Source of the DNA: Candidatus Zixiibacteriota bacterium
GTDB lineage: Bacteria; Zixibacteria; MSB-5A5; GN15; FEB-12
DNA: 64,000 bases
Direction: 5' to 3'
NCBI GenBank assembly: GCA_017999435.1
Contig: JAGNLV010000006.1
Span: forward strand, 62,001 to 126,000
Part shown: piece by piece, positions 18,041 to 26,772 of the stretch
How the letters are laid out: each line of letters starts with the position of its first letter
Numbering within the stretch: the stretch's first letter is position 1
Position numbers and translations under genes: made by a program
Notes under the pieces: model-generated
What the model was told of the DNA's origin: nothing
Seen by the model: the letters and a program-made list of their open reading frames with translations, nothing else
The model's database searches: none

Positions 18041-18428
18041 CGGCGGTCCCGCCCCCCTGGGATCTTCCGAAGTCCTGCCGCTGCTTTTCGTCCACACCGA
18101 CCCTTCAAGCTAAGCCTCCTTTGAGAACGTCCCCTTGAGCCCCATGGGCCTCGATCGCGACTGGGCCGGAATGCTCCCACGATCGCCCGGCTTCTCGGCC
18201 ACGGGCTTCCTGATCTCCTGCGCTCCCGGGGGATGGGCTGAGCTCCGGCAGAGTATTGGGAACCTCCCCCATCTTGGCCGGGCGCGGGGCGGCCGGGGCG
18301 ATAAATCGCCCGGCGGTTCGTATTGTCCGCCAATAGGTTGCAGCCCGACGAGCAGTCCCGGGAACGGGTCGGAGCGTTTGGCAGCCGTTTTGCGGTGGTC
18401 CAGGGAAAAGACAAAGGAGTCTGCGGCT
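18041..18428. other. Intergenic region before pilin operon
   Basis: No gene is supported here. Two hairpins lie close together: GGGCGA-TAAA-TCGCCC (about 18297-18312) and GGCGG...CCGCC (about 18313-18332), without a T-tract. They could be leader structures of the pilin operon. No known riboswitch consensus was recognised. Confidence 0.4.
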
Positions 18429-18827
18429 ATGAGAATGAAATACATTCAGAAACAGAGCGGCCTGTCGCTGCTGGAAGTTCTCATCGGCATGATCGTGCTG
18501 GCGATGGGTCTGCTGGGTCTCGCCCCGATGCTGGTCATGTCGATTGAGGGGAACGTGATGTCCCGGGACAACACCGTGGCCGCCAACCTGGCCAAGCAGC
18601 AGGTGGAACAGTACGAAGGGATGAACTCGCTCCCGGCGATTCCGTTTACGCTGCAGGAGACGGGCCTCGCCGGCGGGCGGTACACCCGCTCGACCTATAT
18701 CCGCGGGCACGCCACCGACGCCTCCATCCCCACGGGGGTCTACCAGATCGACGTGACGATCGCGTGGACAGACAACCAGAACGTGCCGCGCACCACGCAG
18801 TACTCCACGTTTATTCTCGAACCATGA
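18429..18827 (+). CDS. Type IV pilin-like protein, PilV-type
   Basis: A 132-aa prepilin. A short basic leader ends in G before the class III cleavage site G|LSLLEVLIGM (conserved Glu at +5), followed by a single hydrophobic helix and a small globular domain. This is the PilV/FimT-like minor pilin layout. AAAGGAG lies 9 nt before ATG 18429. It is first in a four-gene operon of pilin-like proteins (to 21855), implying export and assembly by a type IV pilus or type II secretion machine encoded elsewhere. No prepilin peptidase is in the window. Confidence 0.88.
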   Translation: MRMKYIQKQSGLSLLEVLIGMIVLAMGLLGLAPMLVMSIEGNVMSRDNTVAANLAKQQVEQYEGMNSLPAIPFTLQETGLAGGRYTRSTYIRGHATDASIPTGVYQIDVTIAWTDNQNVPRTTQYSTFILEP

Positions 18828-18846
18828 CGGGGAAGGACGGAAGGCA

Positions 18847-19410
18847 ATGTATAGACCACTTCGACACAGCGCGGGCTACACGATCATGGAACTGCTCGTG
18901 GCCCTGGTGCTCACGGGCATTGTGGCGGCGGCCGGTTTCAGCTTCTACGTCTCCATGCACAACTCGGCGCTGACGCAGGAGGACATCTCCAACATGCAGC
19001 ATACGTCGCGGTCGAGCCTGCAGGAGATCGCCAAGACGCTGCGCATGGCCGGGTACAAGCTGGCCGGGCACGCGGCCTACCGGATCAGCGGCGACAGCCT
19101 GTACGTCTTCTTCAGCGACACCCAGCCGGTGGACACGGTGCTGTACTACCTGCAGGAGAACACCGCGCTCGGGGTCAACGCGCCGAACGGGTGGAAGCCG
19201 ATGTTCCTGATGAAGAAGGTGAACAATCAGCCCGCCGCAGTCTTCTCCGATGTCGTGCGCTCGATTACCTACACCGTCATCGACTCGGCCAACGTCCAGG
19301 TCTCGATCGAGGCGCAGACGGCGAAGTCCGACGAGTCGTGGGACGAGGACAGCGGCTACCGGTCGTTCACGGCGACCGAGCGGGTGACGATCCAAAACCT
19401 CGAACTCTAG
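18847..19410 (+). CDS. Prepilin-type protein, PilW-like
   Basis: A 187-aa protein with the prepilin site AG|YTIMELLVALVLTGIV and Glu at +5. The rest is a beta-rich domain (SLYVFFSDTQPVDTVLYYL, then ATERVTIQNLEL). In position and pattern it resembles PilW/PilJ minor pilins that prime pilus assembly and stabilise PilX. It starts 19 nt after the PilV-like gene and ends 10 nt before the next, so it belongs to one operon. Confidence 0.87.
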   Translation: MYRPLRHSAGYTIMELLVALVLTGIVAAAGFSFYVSMHNSALTQEDISNMQHTSRSSLQEIAKTLRMAGYKLAGHAAYRISGDSLYVFFSDTQPVDTVLYYLQENTALGVNAPNGWKPMFLMKKVNNQPAAVFSDVVRSITYTVIDSANVQVSIEAQTAKSDESWDEDSGYRSFTATERVTIQNLEL

Positions 19411-19420
19411 CGAGGATGTC

Positions 19421-20593
19421 ATGATGAAAGCGAAGTTACAGACGATACGAGGGAGCGCCCTGCTCATTGCTCTCCTGCTGACAGGGATGCTCTCGCTGAT
19501 CGCCATCATGGCGATCGAGAGCTCCAACACGGATATCGAACTGTCGTACAGCCAGTCCCACCTCGACGCCGCGTTCTACAACGCGGAGGCGGGGGCGAAA
19601 CGGGCTTTCGTGGCCCTCAACGATAACGACGACTGGCGGTCCGGGTACGCCGATTTCGGCTTCGGGCAGGGGACGTTCTCGGTGAACCTGTTTGACTCCC
19701 TGACCACGCCCAGCCTTGCCGACACCGTGGTCATTCGCTCGCGCGGCGACGTGCGGGAGGCGCAGGCCGAGGTCGAGATGTGGACTGTGCCGGTGTACAT
19801 CAACCCGTTCGTCTGGGCGATGTTCGCCGATTCCGCAATCACTATGGATCAGACGACCTGCACCGATTCCTACAACTCCGACTCGGGCGCGTACGCGGCG
19901 ACCGTGCTGCAGGACGAGGGGAGCATCGGCACCAACGGGCGCATTTCGACTTCCAAGACGGTCACGATCGGGGGGGATGCCAAGACCGCGGTCGGCGGCA
20001 GCATTACCCTCGGTGCCGGGAGCCAGGTGCTGGGCGACACCTCGACGACGCAGGATTCGGTCAACATCGACATCATCCCGCAGTCGGAATACGACTGGGC
20101 GCGCACCAACAGCCTGGCCCCGCTGGGTCTCTCCGGGACCGGCTGGAGCTACAACAACGGCACCCGCAAACTGACCATGGGGTCGTACTCCAGCGTCGTT
20201 CTCCAGAGCGGCGTCTACTACTTCTCGGAGATCGTGATGGGGCAAGGGTCGACCATCAGCCTTGCGCCGGGAGCCCAGGTCAGAATCTACATGAGCGGCA
20301 ACATCGACTTCAACCAAAACGGGCGCGTGAACGCGAGCGGCGCCCCGCAGAACCTCCAGATTTACTCGCAGGGCAACCTCTTCCAGCTCGACCAGGGGAA
20401 CATCTTCTGCGGTACGTTTTTCGGCCCCAACGCGCACATCCAGTACGACCAGACGACGCAGGTTTACGGCGCCCTGGTGGGCAACAGCATCAAGCTCGAT
20501 AAGGGCGCCTGTTTCCACTACGACCGCAACCTCGCCAAGATCCGCCACGGCACGACCGGCGAGATGATCCAGGTGGCGTGGAAGGAGCTCTGA
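19421..20593 (+). CDS. PilX-like protein with DUF7305-type beta C-terminus (paralogue 1)
   Basis: A 390-aa protein. GSALLIALLLTGMLSLIAI is the PilX N-terminal helix, lacking a classic prepilin Glu+5 site. NTDIELSYSQ and AAFYNAEAGAKRAFVALN follow (the A-x-Y-x-A-E-A-G motif of PilX). The second half is repetitive beta structure (SGVYYFSEIVMGQGSTISL, IYMSGNIDFNQNGRVN), consistent with a right-handed beta-helix as in DUF7305 proteins. About 45% of residues by eye match the following gene, so the two are tandem duplicates. It probably sits in the inner membrane or pilus tip. Confidence 0.85.
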   Translation: MMKAKLQTIRGSALLIALLLTGMLSLIAIMAIESSNTDIELSYSQSHLDAAFYNAEAGAKRAFVALNDNDDWRSGYADFGFGQGTFSVNLFDSLTTPSLADTVVIRSRGDVREAQAEVEMWTVPVYINPFVWAMFADSAITMDQTTCTDSYNSDSGAYAATVLQDEGSIGTNGRISTSKTVTIGGDAKTAVGGSITLGAGSQVLGDTSTTQDSVNIDIIPQSEYDWARTNSLAPLGLSGTGWSYNNGTRKLTMGSYSSVVLQSGVYYFSEIVMGQGSTISLAPGAQVRIYMSGNIDFNQNGRVNASGAPQNLQIYSQGNLFQLDQGNIFCGTFFGPNAHIQYDQTTQVYGALVGNSIKLDKGACFHYDRNLAKIRHGTTGEMIQVAWKEL

Positions 20594-20638
20594 CGGTGCC
20601 TTCCGTCCGCCGGACCGAGACACAGAACACGGTGGGTC

Positions 20639-20664
20639 GGGGCGGCCATGACAGCGGCCGCCCC
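20639..20664 (+). promoter_or_regulatory. Hairpin between the two PilX-like genes
   Basis: Perfect 9-bp stem GGGGCGGCC / GGCCGCCCC with an 8-nt loop in the 104-bp gap between paralogues and no T-tract. It may protect the upstream mRNA or partially terminate, setting a lower dose of the second paralogue. Confidence 0.5.
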
Positions 20665-20697
20665 GCCTTCACCTTTCAATCTGGGGAGTACGTACCG

Positions 20698-21855
20698 ATG
20701 GACAAACCTTTCACCACTGAACGGGGGAGCGCCCTGCTGATCGCCCTGCTGCTGACAGGGATGCTCACACTGGTGGCCTTCATCGCCATGGACAACTCCA
20801 ATACCGATATAGCCCTGTCCTACAACGTGATGAACAGCGACCGCGCTTTCTATGCCGCCGAGGCCGGGGTCAAGCGGTCGCTCGTCGCGCTCAACGCGGA
20901 TCCCTCCTGGAACGAAGGCTTCGCCGACGTCCCGATCGGCGCCGGCAGTTTCAGCGTGGCGGTCGAGGACAGCTCGGTCACTCCGGCCCTGGCCGACACC
21001 ATTATCGTGACTTCGACCGGCCTGGTCCGCGATGCCCAATCGACGATCGAGATGACGCTTGTGCCGGTCCGGTTCAATCCGTTCCTCAAAGCCCTTTTCG
21101 GCGACAACTCGGTGGACATCAAGAACAGCATGGAATCCGATTCGTACAACTCCGATTCCGGCGCCTACGCCGGCACGCGGACGTGGCACGACGGGGATGT
21201 CGGCTCGAACGGAACGATCACGATCGCGAACGGGGCGATTGTCGGCGGCGGCGTGGCGACCTCGCAGCCCGGCGGGCTGAGCATCAACGCCGGCGCGACC
21301 GTCTACGACGACACGACCAGCACGGCCCCGCGGCAGGAGGTGCCCGACGTGCCGCAGACGGAATTTGACTGGGCCGCCGCCCACAACCAGAATCTCAGCG
21401 GTATTTCCGGGAGCTTCACCTACAACCCCTCGACGAAAGCCTTCGAGACGTCCGGCAGTGTGACCCTGAGCAGCGGCGTGTACTATTTCAGCAGTATCAT
21501 CCTGAAAAACAGCGCCTCGATGGAGGTCGCACCGGGGGCGACAGTCATGATCTACGTGACGGGGGACATCGAGATGAAAAACTCGGCGGCGATGAACACT
21601 GCCGGTGCTCCCAAAGACCTGCAGATCTACTCGCAGGGGGACATCGTGCTCAAGAACAGCGGCGACATCCATGCCGTGTTCTATTCCGCGGGCGGCGAGG
21701 CCGACCTTCGTAATTCGGGCCAGTTCTTCGGGGCGGTGGTCGCGCGCGACATCGTCGTCCACAACAGCGCCAAGTTCCACTACGACCGCTCGCTGGGCGA
21801 AATCGAGAAGAATTGGGACGCCCACATGAAAGTCGTCGCCTGGCGCGAACTCTAG
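20698..21855 (+). CDS. PilX-like protein with DUF7305-type beta C-terminus (paralogue 2)
   Basis: A 385-aa tandem paralogue of the preceding gene. It has the same N-terminal GSALLIALLLTGMLTLVAF helix and the same DRAFYAAEAGVKRSLVALN motif. The central ESDSYNSDSGAYAGT echoes TDSYNSDSGAYAAT in its neighbour. The beta part is similar (SGVYYFSSIILKNSASMEV, IYVTGDIEMKNSAAMN). ATG 20698 has GGGGAG about 9 nt upstream; an upstream in-frame start would run through the intergenic hairpin and is rejected. It is last in the operon, followed by a strong terminator. Confidence 0.86.
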   Translation: MDKPFTTERGSALLIALLLTGMLTLVAFIAMDNSNTDIALSYNVMNSDRAFYAAEAGVKRSLVALNADPSWNEGFADVPIGAGSFSVAVEDSSVTPALADTIIVTSTGLVRDAQSTIEMTLVPVRFNPFLKALFGDNSVDIKNSMESDSYNSDSGAYAGTRTWHDGDVGSNGTITIANGAIVGGGVATSQPGGLSINAGATVYDDTTSTAPRQEVPDVPQTEFDWAAAHNQNLSGISGSFTYNPSTKAFETSGSVTLSSGVYYFSSIILKNSASMEVAPGATVMIYVTGDIEMKNSAAMNTAGAPKDLQIYSQGDIVLKNSGDIHAVFYSAGGEADLRNSGQFFGAVVARDIVVHNSAKFHYDRSLGEIEKNWDAHMKVVAWREL

Positions 21856-21884
21856 CGCCCGCGGCCCAGGTCCGCGCGAACTAC

Positions 21885-21923
21885 AGCGGCTGCCGTTCGA
21901 TGGCGACGGCAGCCGCTTTCTTT
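21885..21923 (+). terminator. Strong terminator of the pilin operon
   Basis: Perfect 12-bp stem AGCGGCTGCCGT / ACGGCAGCCGCT (21885-21896, 21906-21917) with a 9-nt loop, followed by TTCTTT. It separates the operon from the convergent S9 peptidase. Confidence 0.88.
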
Positions 21924-21945
21924 GATCGTCCGGCCCGCCTCCGGG

Positions 21946-24426
21946 CTACTCGGCGCCGGACATGCTCTTGACCGCGCCGGGCTCCGCCAGCCGCCGGTTC
22001 TTCACGTAGGTGTCCAGCCATTGCGTCATCTCCCACAGCACGTGGAGGACCGATTCCCGCGCCTGGTAGCCGTGGCTTTCGTGCGGGAGCATCACGAGGC
22101 GGACTGTCGCCCCCTGCCCTTTCAGAGCGGCGTAGAACCGCTCGCTCTGCATGGGGTACGTGCCGGGGTTGTTGTCGGCCTCGCCGTGAATCAGTAGCAG
22201 CGGTTCGTTGATCCGGTCGGCTTGCATGAAGGGGGACATCGTGAAATATGTCTGCGGGGCCTCCCAGAAGGTGCGCTCCTCCGACTGGAACCCGAAGGGG
22301 GTGAGGGTGCGGTTGTAGGCGCCGCTGCGGGCGATCCCGGCGGCGAACAGGTCGGAGTGGGCGAGCAGGTTGGCGGTCATGAACGCGCCGTAGGAATGCC
22401 CGCCGACAGCGATGCGGTCGCGGTCGGCCACGCCCCGGCGGACCATCTCGTCGACCGCCGCCCGGGCGCTCGCCACCAACTGCTCCACGTACGTGTCGTT
22501 CGGCTCCGCATCTCCCTCCCCGACAATCGGCATCGAGGGATCGTCGAGAACGGCGTATCCGAGCGCCAGCCAGAGCAGGGGAGACGACCAGGAGGCGCGG
22601 ACAAAGCGGTAGGGGGAGTCGGTCACCTGGCCCGCGGCGCCCGCCGACTTGAACTCCTCCGGGTAGGCCCACATGAGCATCGGCAGCGGGCCGTCCCGCT
22701 TCGGGTCATACCGCGGCGGCAGATAGAGCTTGCCGCTGAGCTGCACGCCGTCAGCCCGCGTATAGGTGACCAGCTCCTTCTTGACGTCTCTCAACTGCGG
22801 GGTCGGGTGGGGGAAGAACGTGATCTGCATGAGATCGTCGTGGCGAAGATCGCGGCGGAAATAGTTCGGCGGCTGGTCAACCGATTCCCGGCGGGTGAGC
22901 ACCAGGCGGCGGTCGATATCGAGGAAATCCACCGGCTCTTCATAGTACGGGGCCGCGGAACGAAACAGACGGGTGGTCTCCTTCGTGTCCACATTGAAGG
23001 CATCGAGGAAGGGCTGGTTGCCCTCCGGCGAGGCGCCGGCCCCGGTGCGAAAGATCACCGTCCCGGTGTCGGCCGTCGCCAGGACATACGTGCCGCGCCC
23101 GCTCCGGTCCAGCATCGGTGCGCCCGGGTCCTGGTAACGGTCCTCCCACGACCGGTCGACGATCAGCTCGGCGCGGGCCTCCGGCCGGCCGGGACGGAGG
23201 CGCCAGGTCCGGACGGTGCGGGTCGGCCACCAGGTCTCGTTCACCAACGCCAAGCTGTCATTGCCCCACTGGACACCGGAGTAACGGAAACCCAGCGTCA
23301 ACAGCGCCGCCGGCTCGCCGGTGAACGGGGCCGGAAGCAGAAAGAGGCGGTCGCGCTCGTCGGTGACGACGGCGGCATCCCCCCCGTCGAGCGCCTCCAC
23401 CCAAAAGAGCGCCGCGTCGGCATCCGCGCGCCAGTCGACGTCGCGTGGGCCGGTCGGGGCCGAGCCGAACGTGATCGGCACCCGGTCGGCCAGCGGGAGG
23501 TCGGCGACCCGGTAGACGGTCGCGCCGGCGCGGTCCCACACCTCGATCGTGCGCGGGAAACGCTCGGCGGGCACCGTGTACGAGTAGGGGCGATGAATCG
23601 TCTCCGCCAGAATGTAGCGGCCGTCGGGCGAAGGAGACGTGTTTACGAGGACTCCGGTCCGACCGACCGGCGTCACCGCGCCATCGACGGTCACGAGCGC
23701 CGTCTGGGCGGCCCCGTAGTAGTCGAACAATTGCTCGTCGCAGGGGTTGGCCAGAAGGTCCTGGTAAGTGCGGGCGGGAGCTTTCGCCCCGAGATTCTCC
23801 TGGACGTTCGGGCCCTCAGGAACGCGCGGTTTGACGGGCGGCTCTCCCCGATCGTCGGGGAGGAACCGAACAAGCAGCGTCCGGCTGTCCGAGAACCATG
23901 TGAACGGGCTGCCGAACACGGCGTTCAGGGGCCGCTCCGAAAGCCGCCGGGCGGTGCGTGCAGCCAGGTCGAGCAGCCACAACTCAATCCGATCCTCGAT
24001 CGTACAGGCAAAAGCGACCCGTGACCCGTCCGGAGACCACTCTATGTCGGTGATGCGGACGGGAGAGGGCAGACCCGTGATGGGATACTCGGTCCGATCA
24101 TCGAGCGTCCGCAGCTTCATGCTGCTGTAATACCCGCCGCGGCTGGGGCCGTTGGTGCGGGGGTTGATGCGCTCGCCGGCAAGCCGGAGTTCCGGTTGGG
24201 CCACCTCCTCGAGAGGCGGGAGGGCGGGGTACTCCAGGAGGAGAAGGTTCTGTCTGTCGGGGCCGAGCGACAGCCGCGGCGTCCGGGGTGCGTCGACGAT
24301 GTCGACAATCGCCTGCGGCGGCGTCTGGTAGGTGATGTTCTCCTGGGCCGCCGGCCCCGTCGCCGGGCCGAGCAGGGCCAGAAGAAGGAAGAGCGCGCAA
24401 GCGGTTCGCAGCGGGCGAGACATCAT
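21946..24426 (-). CDS. Secreted S9 family (prolyl oligopeptidase-like) peptidase
   Basis: An 826-aa serine peptidase. A signal peptide (TACALFLLLALLGPATGPAAQ) is followed by a long beta-propeller-like domain and a C-terminal alpha/beta-hydrolase. GGHSYGAFMTANLL contains the nucleophile Ser (GxSxG), HGEADNNPGT the Asp and LPHESHGYQARES the His. This spacing matches the glutamyl endopeptidase/S9D-like group that processes peptides outside the cytoplasm. Two adjacent ATGs start the gene; 24426 has AGGAG 7 nt upstream. It is convergent with the pilin operon and divergent from the glutaminyl cyclase pair. Confidence 0.93.
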   Translation of the reverse strand: MMSRPLRTACALFLLLALLGPATGPAAQENITYQTPPQAIVDIVDAPRTPRLSLGPDRQNLLLLEYPALPPLEEVAQPELRLAGERINPRTNGPSRGGYYSSMKLRTLDDRTEYPITGLPSPVRITDIEWSPDGSRVAFACTIEDRIELWLLDLAARTARRLSERPLNAVFGSPFTWFSDSRTLLVRFLPDDRGEPPVKPRVPEGPNVQENLGAKAPARTYQDLLANPCDEQLFDYYGAAQTALVTVDGAVTPVGRTGVLVNTSPSPDGRYILAETIHRPYSYTVPAERFPRTIEVWDRAGATVYRVADLPLADRVPITFGSAPTGPRDVDWRADADAALFWVEALDGGDAAVVTDERDRLFLLPAPFTGEPAALLTLGFRYSGVQWGNDSLALVNETWWPTRTVRTWRLRPGRPEARAELIVDRSWEDRYQDPGAPMLDRSGRGTYVLATADTGTVIFRTGAGASPEGNQPFLDAFNVDTKETTRLFRSAAPYYEEPVDFLDIDRRLVLTRRESVDQPPNYFRRDLRHDDLMQITFFPHPTPQLRDVKKELVTYTRADGVQLSGKLYLPPRYDPKRDGPLPMLMWAYPEEFKSAGAAGQVTDSPYRFVRASWSSPLLWLALGYAVLDDPSMPIVGEGDAEPNDTYVEQLVASARAAVDEMVRRGVADRDRIAVGGHSYGAFMTANLLAHSDLFAAGIARSGAYNRTLTPFGFQSEERTFWEAPQTYFTMSPFMQADRINEPLLLIHGEADNNPGTYPMQSERFYAALKGQGATVRLVMLPHESHGYQARESVLHVLWEMTQWLDTYVKNRRLAEPGAVKSMSGAE

Positions 24427-24558
24427 GGCGAGACTCCTGTAGAAAAGAGCACACATGTTGCTGGTCACGCCGGGAGTATAACACGGCCGGCGGCCGGGCA
24501 CAAGACCGTCGGAATTGTCGTTGCGTCTTGAGGCCGCGCCCGGTAGTTTGGCCAGCGG

Positions 24559-25383
24559 ATGATGCGAACTGCGTGCTACATGAGCCGCGCCGGGTGCGCG
24601 CTGGCCGCGCTTAGCGTGGGCGCGGCCCTCTCCGCCGGCTGCTCGAAATCGACCGATGCCGAACCGCCGCCGGCCCCCGACTCCACGCGCACTTACACGT
24701 ACACGGTGATCGACAGCTTCCCCCACGACTCGACCGCGTACACCCAGGGCCTCGCTTTCGGTCCCGAGGGTTACCTGTACGAGGGGACCGGTTTGTACGG
24801 CGGCTCGTCGCTGCGCCGGGTCGAACTGACGACCGGCCGGGTCGATACGATGATCGGCCTCGCCGCGCTCTATTTCGGCGAGGGGATTGCCCTGCTGGGG
24901 AATCGCATCGTCCAACTCACCTGGAGAGAAAACTCGGCGTTCGTGTGGAACCGCGCATCGTTCGCGCGGGAAGGTCAGTTCAGCTATGCGGGCGAGGGCT
25001 GGGGGCTGACCTTCGACGGCAGCCGGTTTATTATGAGCAACGGCGGCTCGGCTCTCCAGTTTCGTGACACGGCCACGTTCGAGATCCGGCGGAGCGCCCA
25101 GGTTCGCGACGACGACGGGCCGGTTGACCGCCTCAACGAACTGGAGTATATCGACGGCGAGGTCTGGGCCAACATCTGGCTTACCGATTGGATCGCCCGG
25201 ATTGACCCGGACGACGGCCGGGTGACGGGCTACGTCGACCTGACCGGGCTGCTCTCGCGAACTGCCCACCCGACGGCGGAGGTCCTCAACGGCATTGCCT
25301 GGGATTCGGCCGGGGCGCGGCTCTTCGTCACCGGCAAATACTGGCCCTGGCTCTACCAGATCGAAGTGCGGGAGGCGCCGTGA
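24559..25383 (+). CDS. Glutaminyl-peptide cyclotransferase-like lipoprotein (copy 1)
   Basis: A 274-aa five-bladed beta-propeller of the plant/bacterial glutamine cyclotransferase family (PF05096), which forms N-terminal pyroglutamate. The lipobox ALSAGC suggests an anchored, extracytoplasmic enzyme. FPHDSTAYTQGLAFGPEGYLYEGTG is split here as FPHDSTAYTQGLAF and GYLYEGTGLYG, the diagnostic motifs; GWGLTFDG, LNELEYIDGEVWANIW and VLNGIAWD follow. ATG 24559 was taken; an in-frame ATG at 24580 is also plausible. Its stop overlaps the start of a paralogue by 4 bp, so they are co-translated. Confidence 0.92.
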   Translation: MMRTACYMSRAGCALAALSVGAALSAGCSKSTDAEPPPAPDSTRTYTYTVIDSFPHDSTAYTQGLAFGPEGYLYEGTGLYGGSSLRRVELTTGRVDTMIGLAALYFGEGIALLGNRIVQLTWRENSAFVWNRASFAREGQFSYAGEGWGLTFDGSRFIMSNGGSALQFRDTATFEIRRSAQVRDDDGPVDRLNELEYIDGEVWANIWLTDWIARIDPDDGRVTGYVDLTGLLSRTAHPTAEVLNGIAWDSAGARLFVTGKYWPWLYQIEVREAP

Positions 25384-26189
25384 CGGCCGGGCCCGGCAGG
25401 CCGCTGCGCGGCGCGGTCATCGCCGCCTTGCTGGCGGTGCTGCCGGCCGCCTGCGGATCGTCGCAGAAGCAGCCGGCGCCGCCGGCGAAGATCGCCGCCT
25501 ACCGGGTGAAAGTGATCCGCACGTATCCGCACGACAGTCTCGCTTTCACGCAGGGCCTGGCCTACGAAGGAGGCTACTTGTACGAGGGGACCGGGAAACC
25601 CGGCGCGTCGAGCGTGCGCCGGGTCCGGCTCGAGACCGGTGCGGTGCTGCAGCGCCGCGATCTGCCGGCGCCCCATTTCGGCGAGGGAATCGCTCTGGTC
25701 GGAGACCGCCTGGTTCAGCTCACCTGGACCTCCCGCACCGGATTCGTGTACGACCGGGCGACGCTCGCGCCTCTGTCCGAGTTCAGGTATCTCACCGAAG
25801 GCTGGGGGCTCACGTACGACGGGATCCGTCTGATCATGAGCGACGGCAGCGCGACGCTGCAGCTTCTGGATCCGCAGACGTACGAGTATTGCAGTTTCCT
25901 GGCCGTGCGGGCCGACGGCGAACCGGTCGAGCGGCTCAACGAGCTGGAGTATGTCGACGGCGAGATTTTCGCCAACGTGTGGCCCGGCGACCGCATCGCC
26001 CGTATCAGCGCCGCCACCGGACAGGTCACCGGCTGGATCGACGCCTCCGGGCTGCTCGCGCCCGAGGACTACGGCGACAGCACCGATGTCCTCAACGGTA
26101 TCGCCTGGGATGCCGAGCACCGTCGTCTGTTCCTCACCGGCAAGTGCTGGCCCAAGCTGTTCGAAGTAGAACTGGAACCCGTGGAATGA
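25380..26189 (+). CDS. Glutaminyl-peptide cyclotransferase-like lipoprotein (copy 2)
   Basis: A 269-aa tandem paralogue of the upstream gene, starting at GTG 25380 within its stop (GTGA). The lipobox AVLPAAC predicts a lipoprotein. The family motifs are all kept: YPHDSLAFTQGLAY, YLYEGTGKPG, GEGIALVGDRLVQLTW, GWGLTYDGIRLIMSDG, LNELEYVDGEIFANVWPGD and VLNGIAWDAEHRRLFLTGK. Both copies look catalytically competent. Why two are kept side by side is unknown; different substrates or subcellular partners are possible. Confidence 0.92.
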   Translation: MTAGPGRPLRGAVIAALLAVLPAACGSSQKQPAPPAKIAAYRVKVIRTYPHDSLAFTQGLAYEGGYLYEGTGKPGASSVRRVRLETGAVLQRRDLPAPHFGEGIALVGDRLVQLTWTSRTGFVYDRATLAPLSEFRYLTEGWGLTYDGIRLIMSDGSATLQLLDPQTYEYCSFLAVRADGEPVERLNELEYVDGEIFANVWPGDRIARISAATGQVTGWIDASGLLAPEDYGDSTDVLNGIAWDAEHRRLFLTGKCWPKLFEVELEPVE

Positions 26190-26207
26190 CTGCAAGGAGT
26201 GTGAGCT

Positions 26208-26765
26208 GTGCGCGCCGGTAAGTCGATCGCGACGCTGCGGCTGGAACTGATCCCGGCCACGCCCTCGTTGCTGGCGGCCGATGTCGCCCGTTCGGCCCGA
26301 TTGGCGGAGGAACTGGGGGCGGTCGTGCCGCCCGACTGGCCGCCTTCCGAACTGGCCGAGGTGCTCCCGCGCCTGCTGTCGGCTCTGGAGCGCCGTCCGG
26401 ACCTGCGCGGCTGGTGGGCCTACTACTGGGTGGCTTCAGGCGAGGGACGCGGACCGCGCACCCTGATCGGCAGCGGCGGATTCCACGGCCGGCCCGATGC
26501 CGAAGGGTGCATCGAAATCGGCTACGGCGTGTTGCCGGACTTCCAGGGCCGCGGATACGCGACTGAGGCGGTGGCTGCCCTGGTCGCCTGGGCGCTGCGC
26601 CATCGCACGGTTACGATGGTCTTCGCCAACACCGGAGCGGACAACCAGCCGTCCATCCGTCTCCTGGAGCGGCTCGGATTCCTCCGCGCAGGCATCGGGG
26701 CCGAGCCCTGGACAGTCCGTTTCGAGGTTGACCGGCGGCGCTTTCGCCGCCCCATGCCCCGGTAG
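26208..26765 (+). CDS. GNAT family N-acetyltransferase (RimJ/RimL-like)
   Basis: A 185-aa acetyl-CoA-dependent acyltransferase. LIGSGGFHGRPDAEGCIEIG and YGVLPDFQGRGYATEAVAAL hold the acetyl-CoA pyrophosphate loop (Q/R-x-x-G-x-G/A). NTGADNQPSIRLLERLGF is the C-terminal motif of the RimJ/RimL group (Acetyltransf_3). GTG 26208 has AAGGAG 8 nt upstream. It follows the cyclase pair by 18 bp and may share its transcript. Substrate unknown; it is probably a protein or small-molecule amine in the cytoplasm. Confidence 0.88.
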   Translation: MRAGKSIATLRLELIPATPSLLAADVARSARLAEELGAVVPPDWPPSELAEVLPRLLSALERRPDLRGWWAYYWVASGEGRGPRTLIGSGGFHGRPDAEGCIEIGYGVLPDFQGRGYATEAVAALVAWALRHRTVTMVFANTGADNQPSIRLLERLGFLRAGIGAEPWTVRFEVDRRRFRRPMPR

Positions 26766-26772
26766 CCTCCTG

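Noticed and set aside
16784-18097. A 437-codon minus-strand frame including the EVE protein
   Set aside because: Only the last 160 codons match the EVE family; the rest is antisense to pcm, and a good start with a ribosome-binding site exists at 17266.
18290-18335. Tandem hairpins before the pilin operon as a c-di-GMP riboswitch
   Set aside because: The conserved GEMM core sequence is absent; only simple stems are visible.
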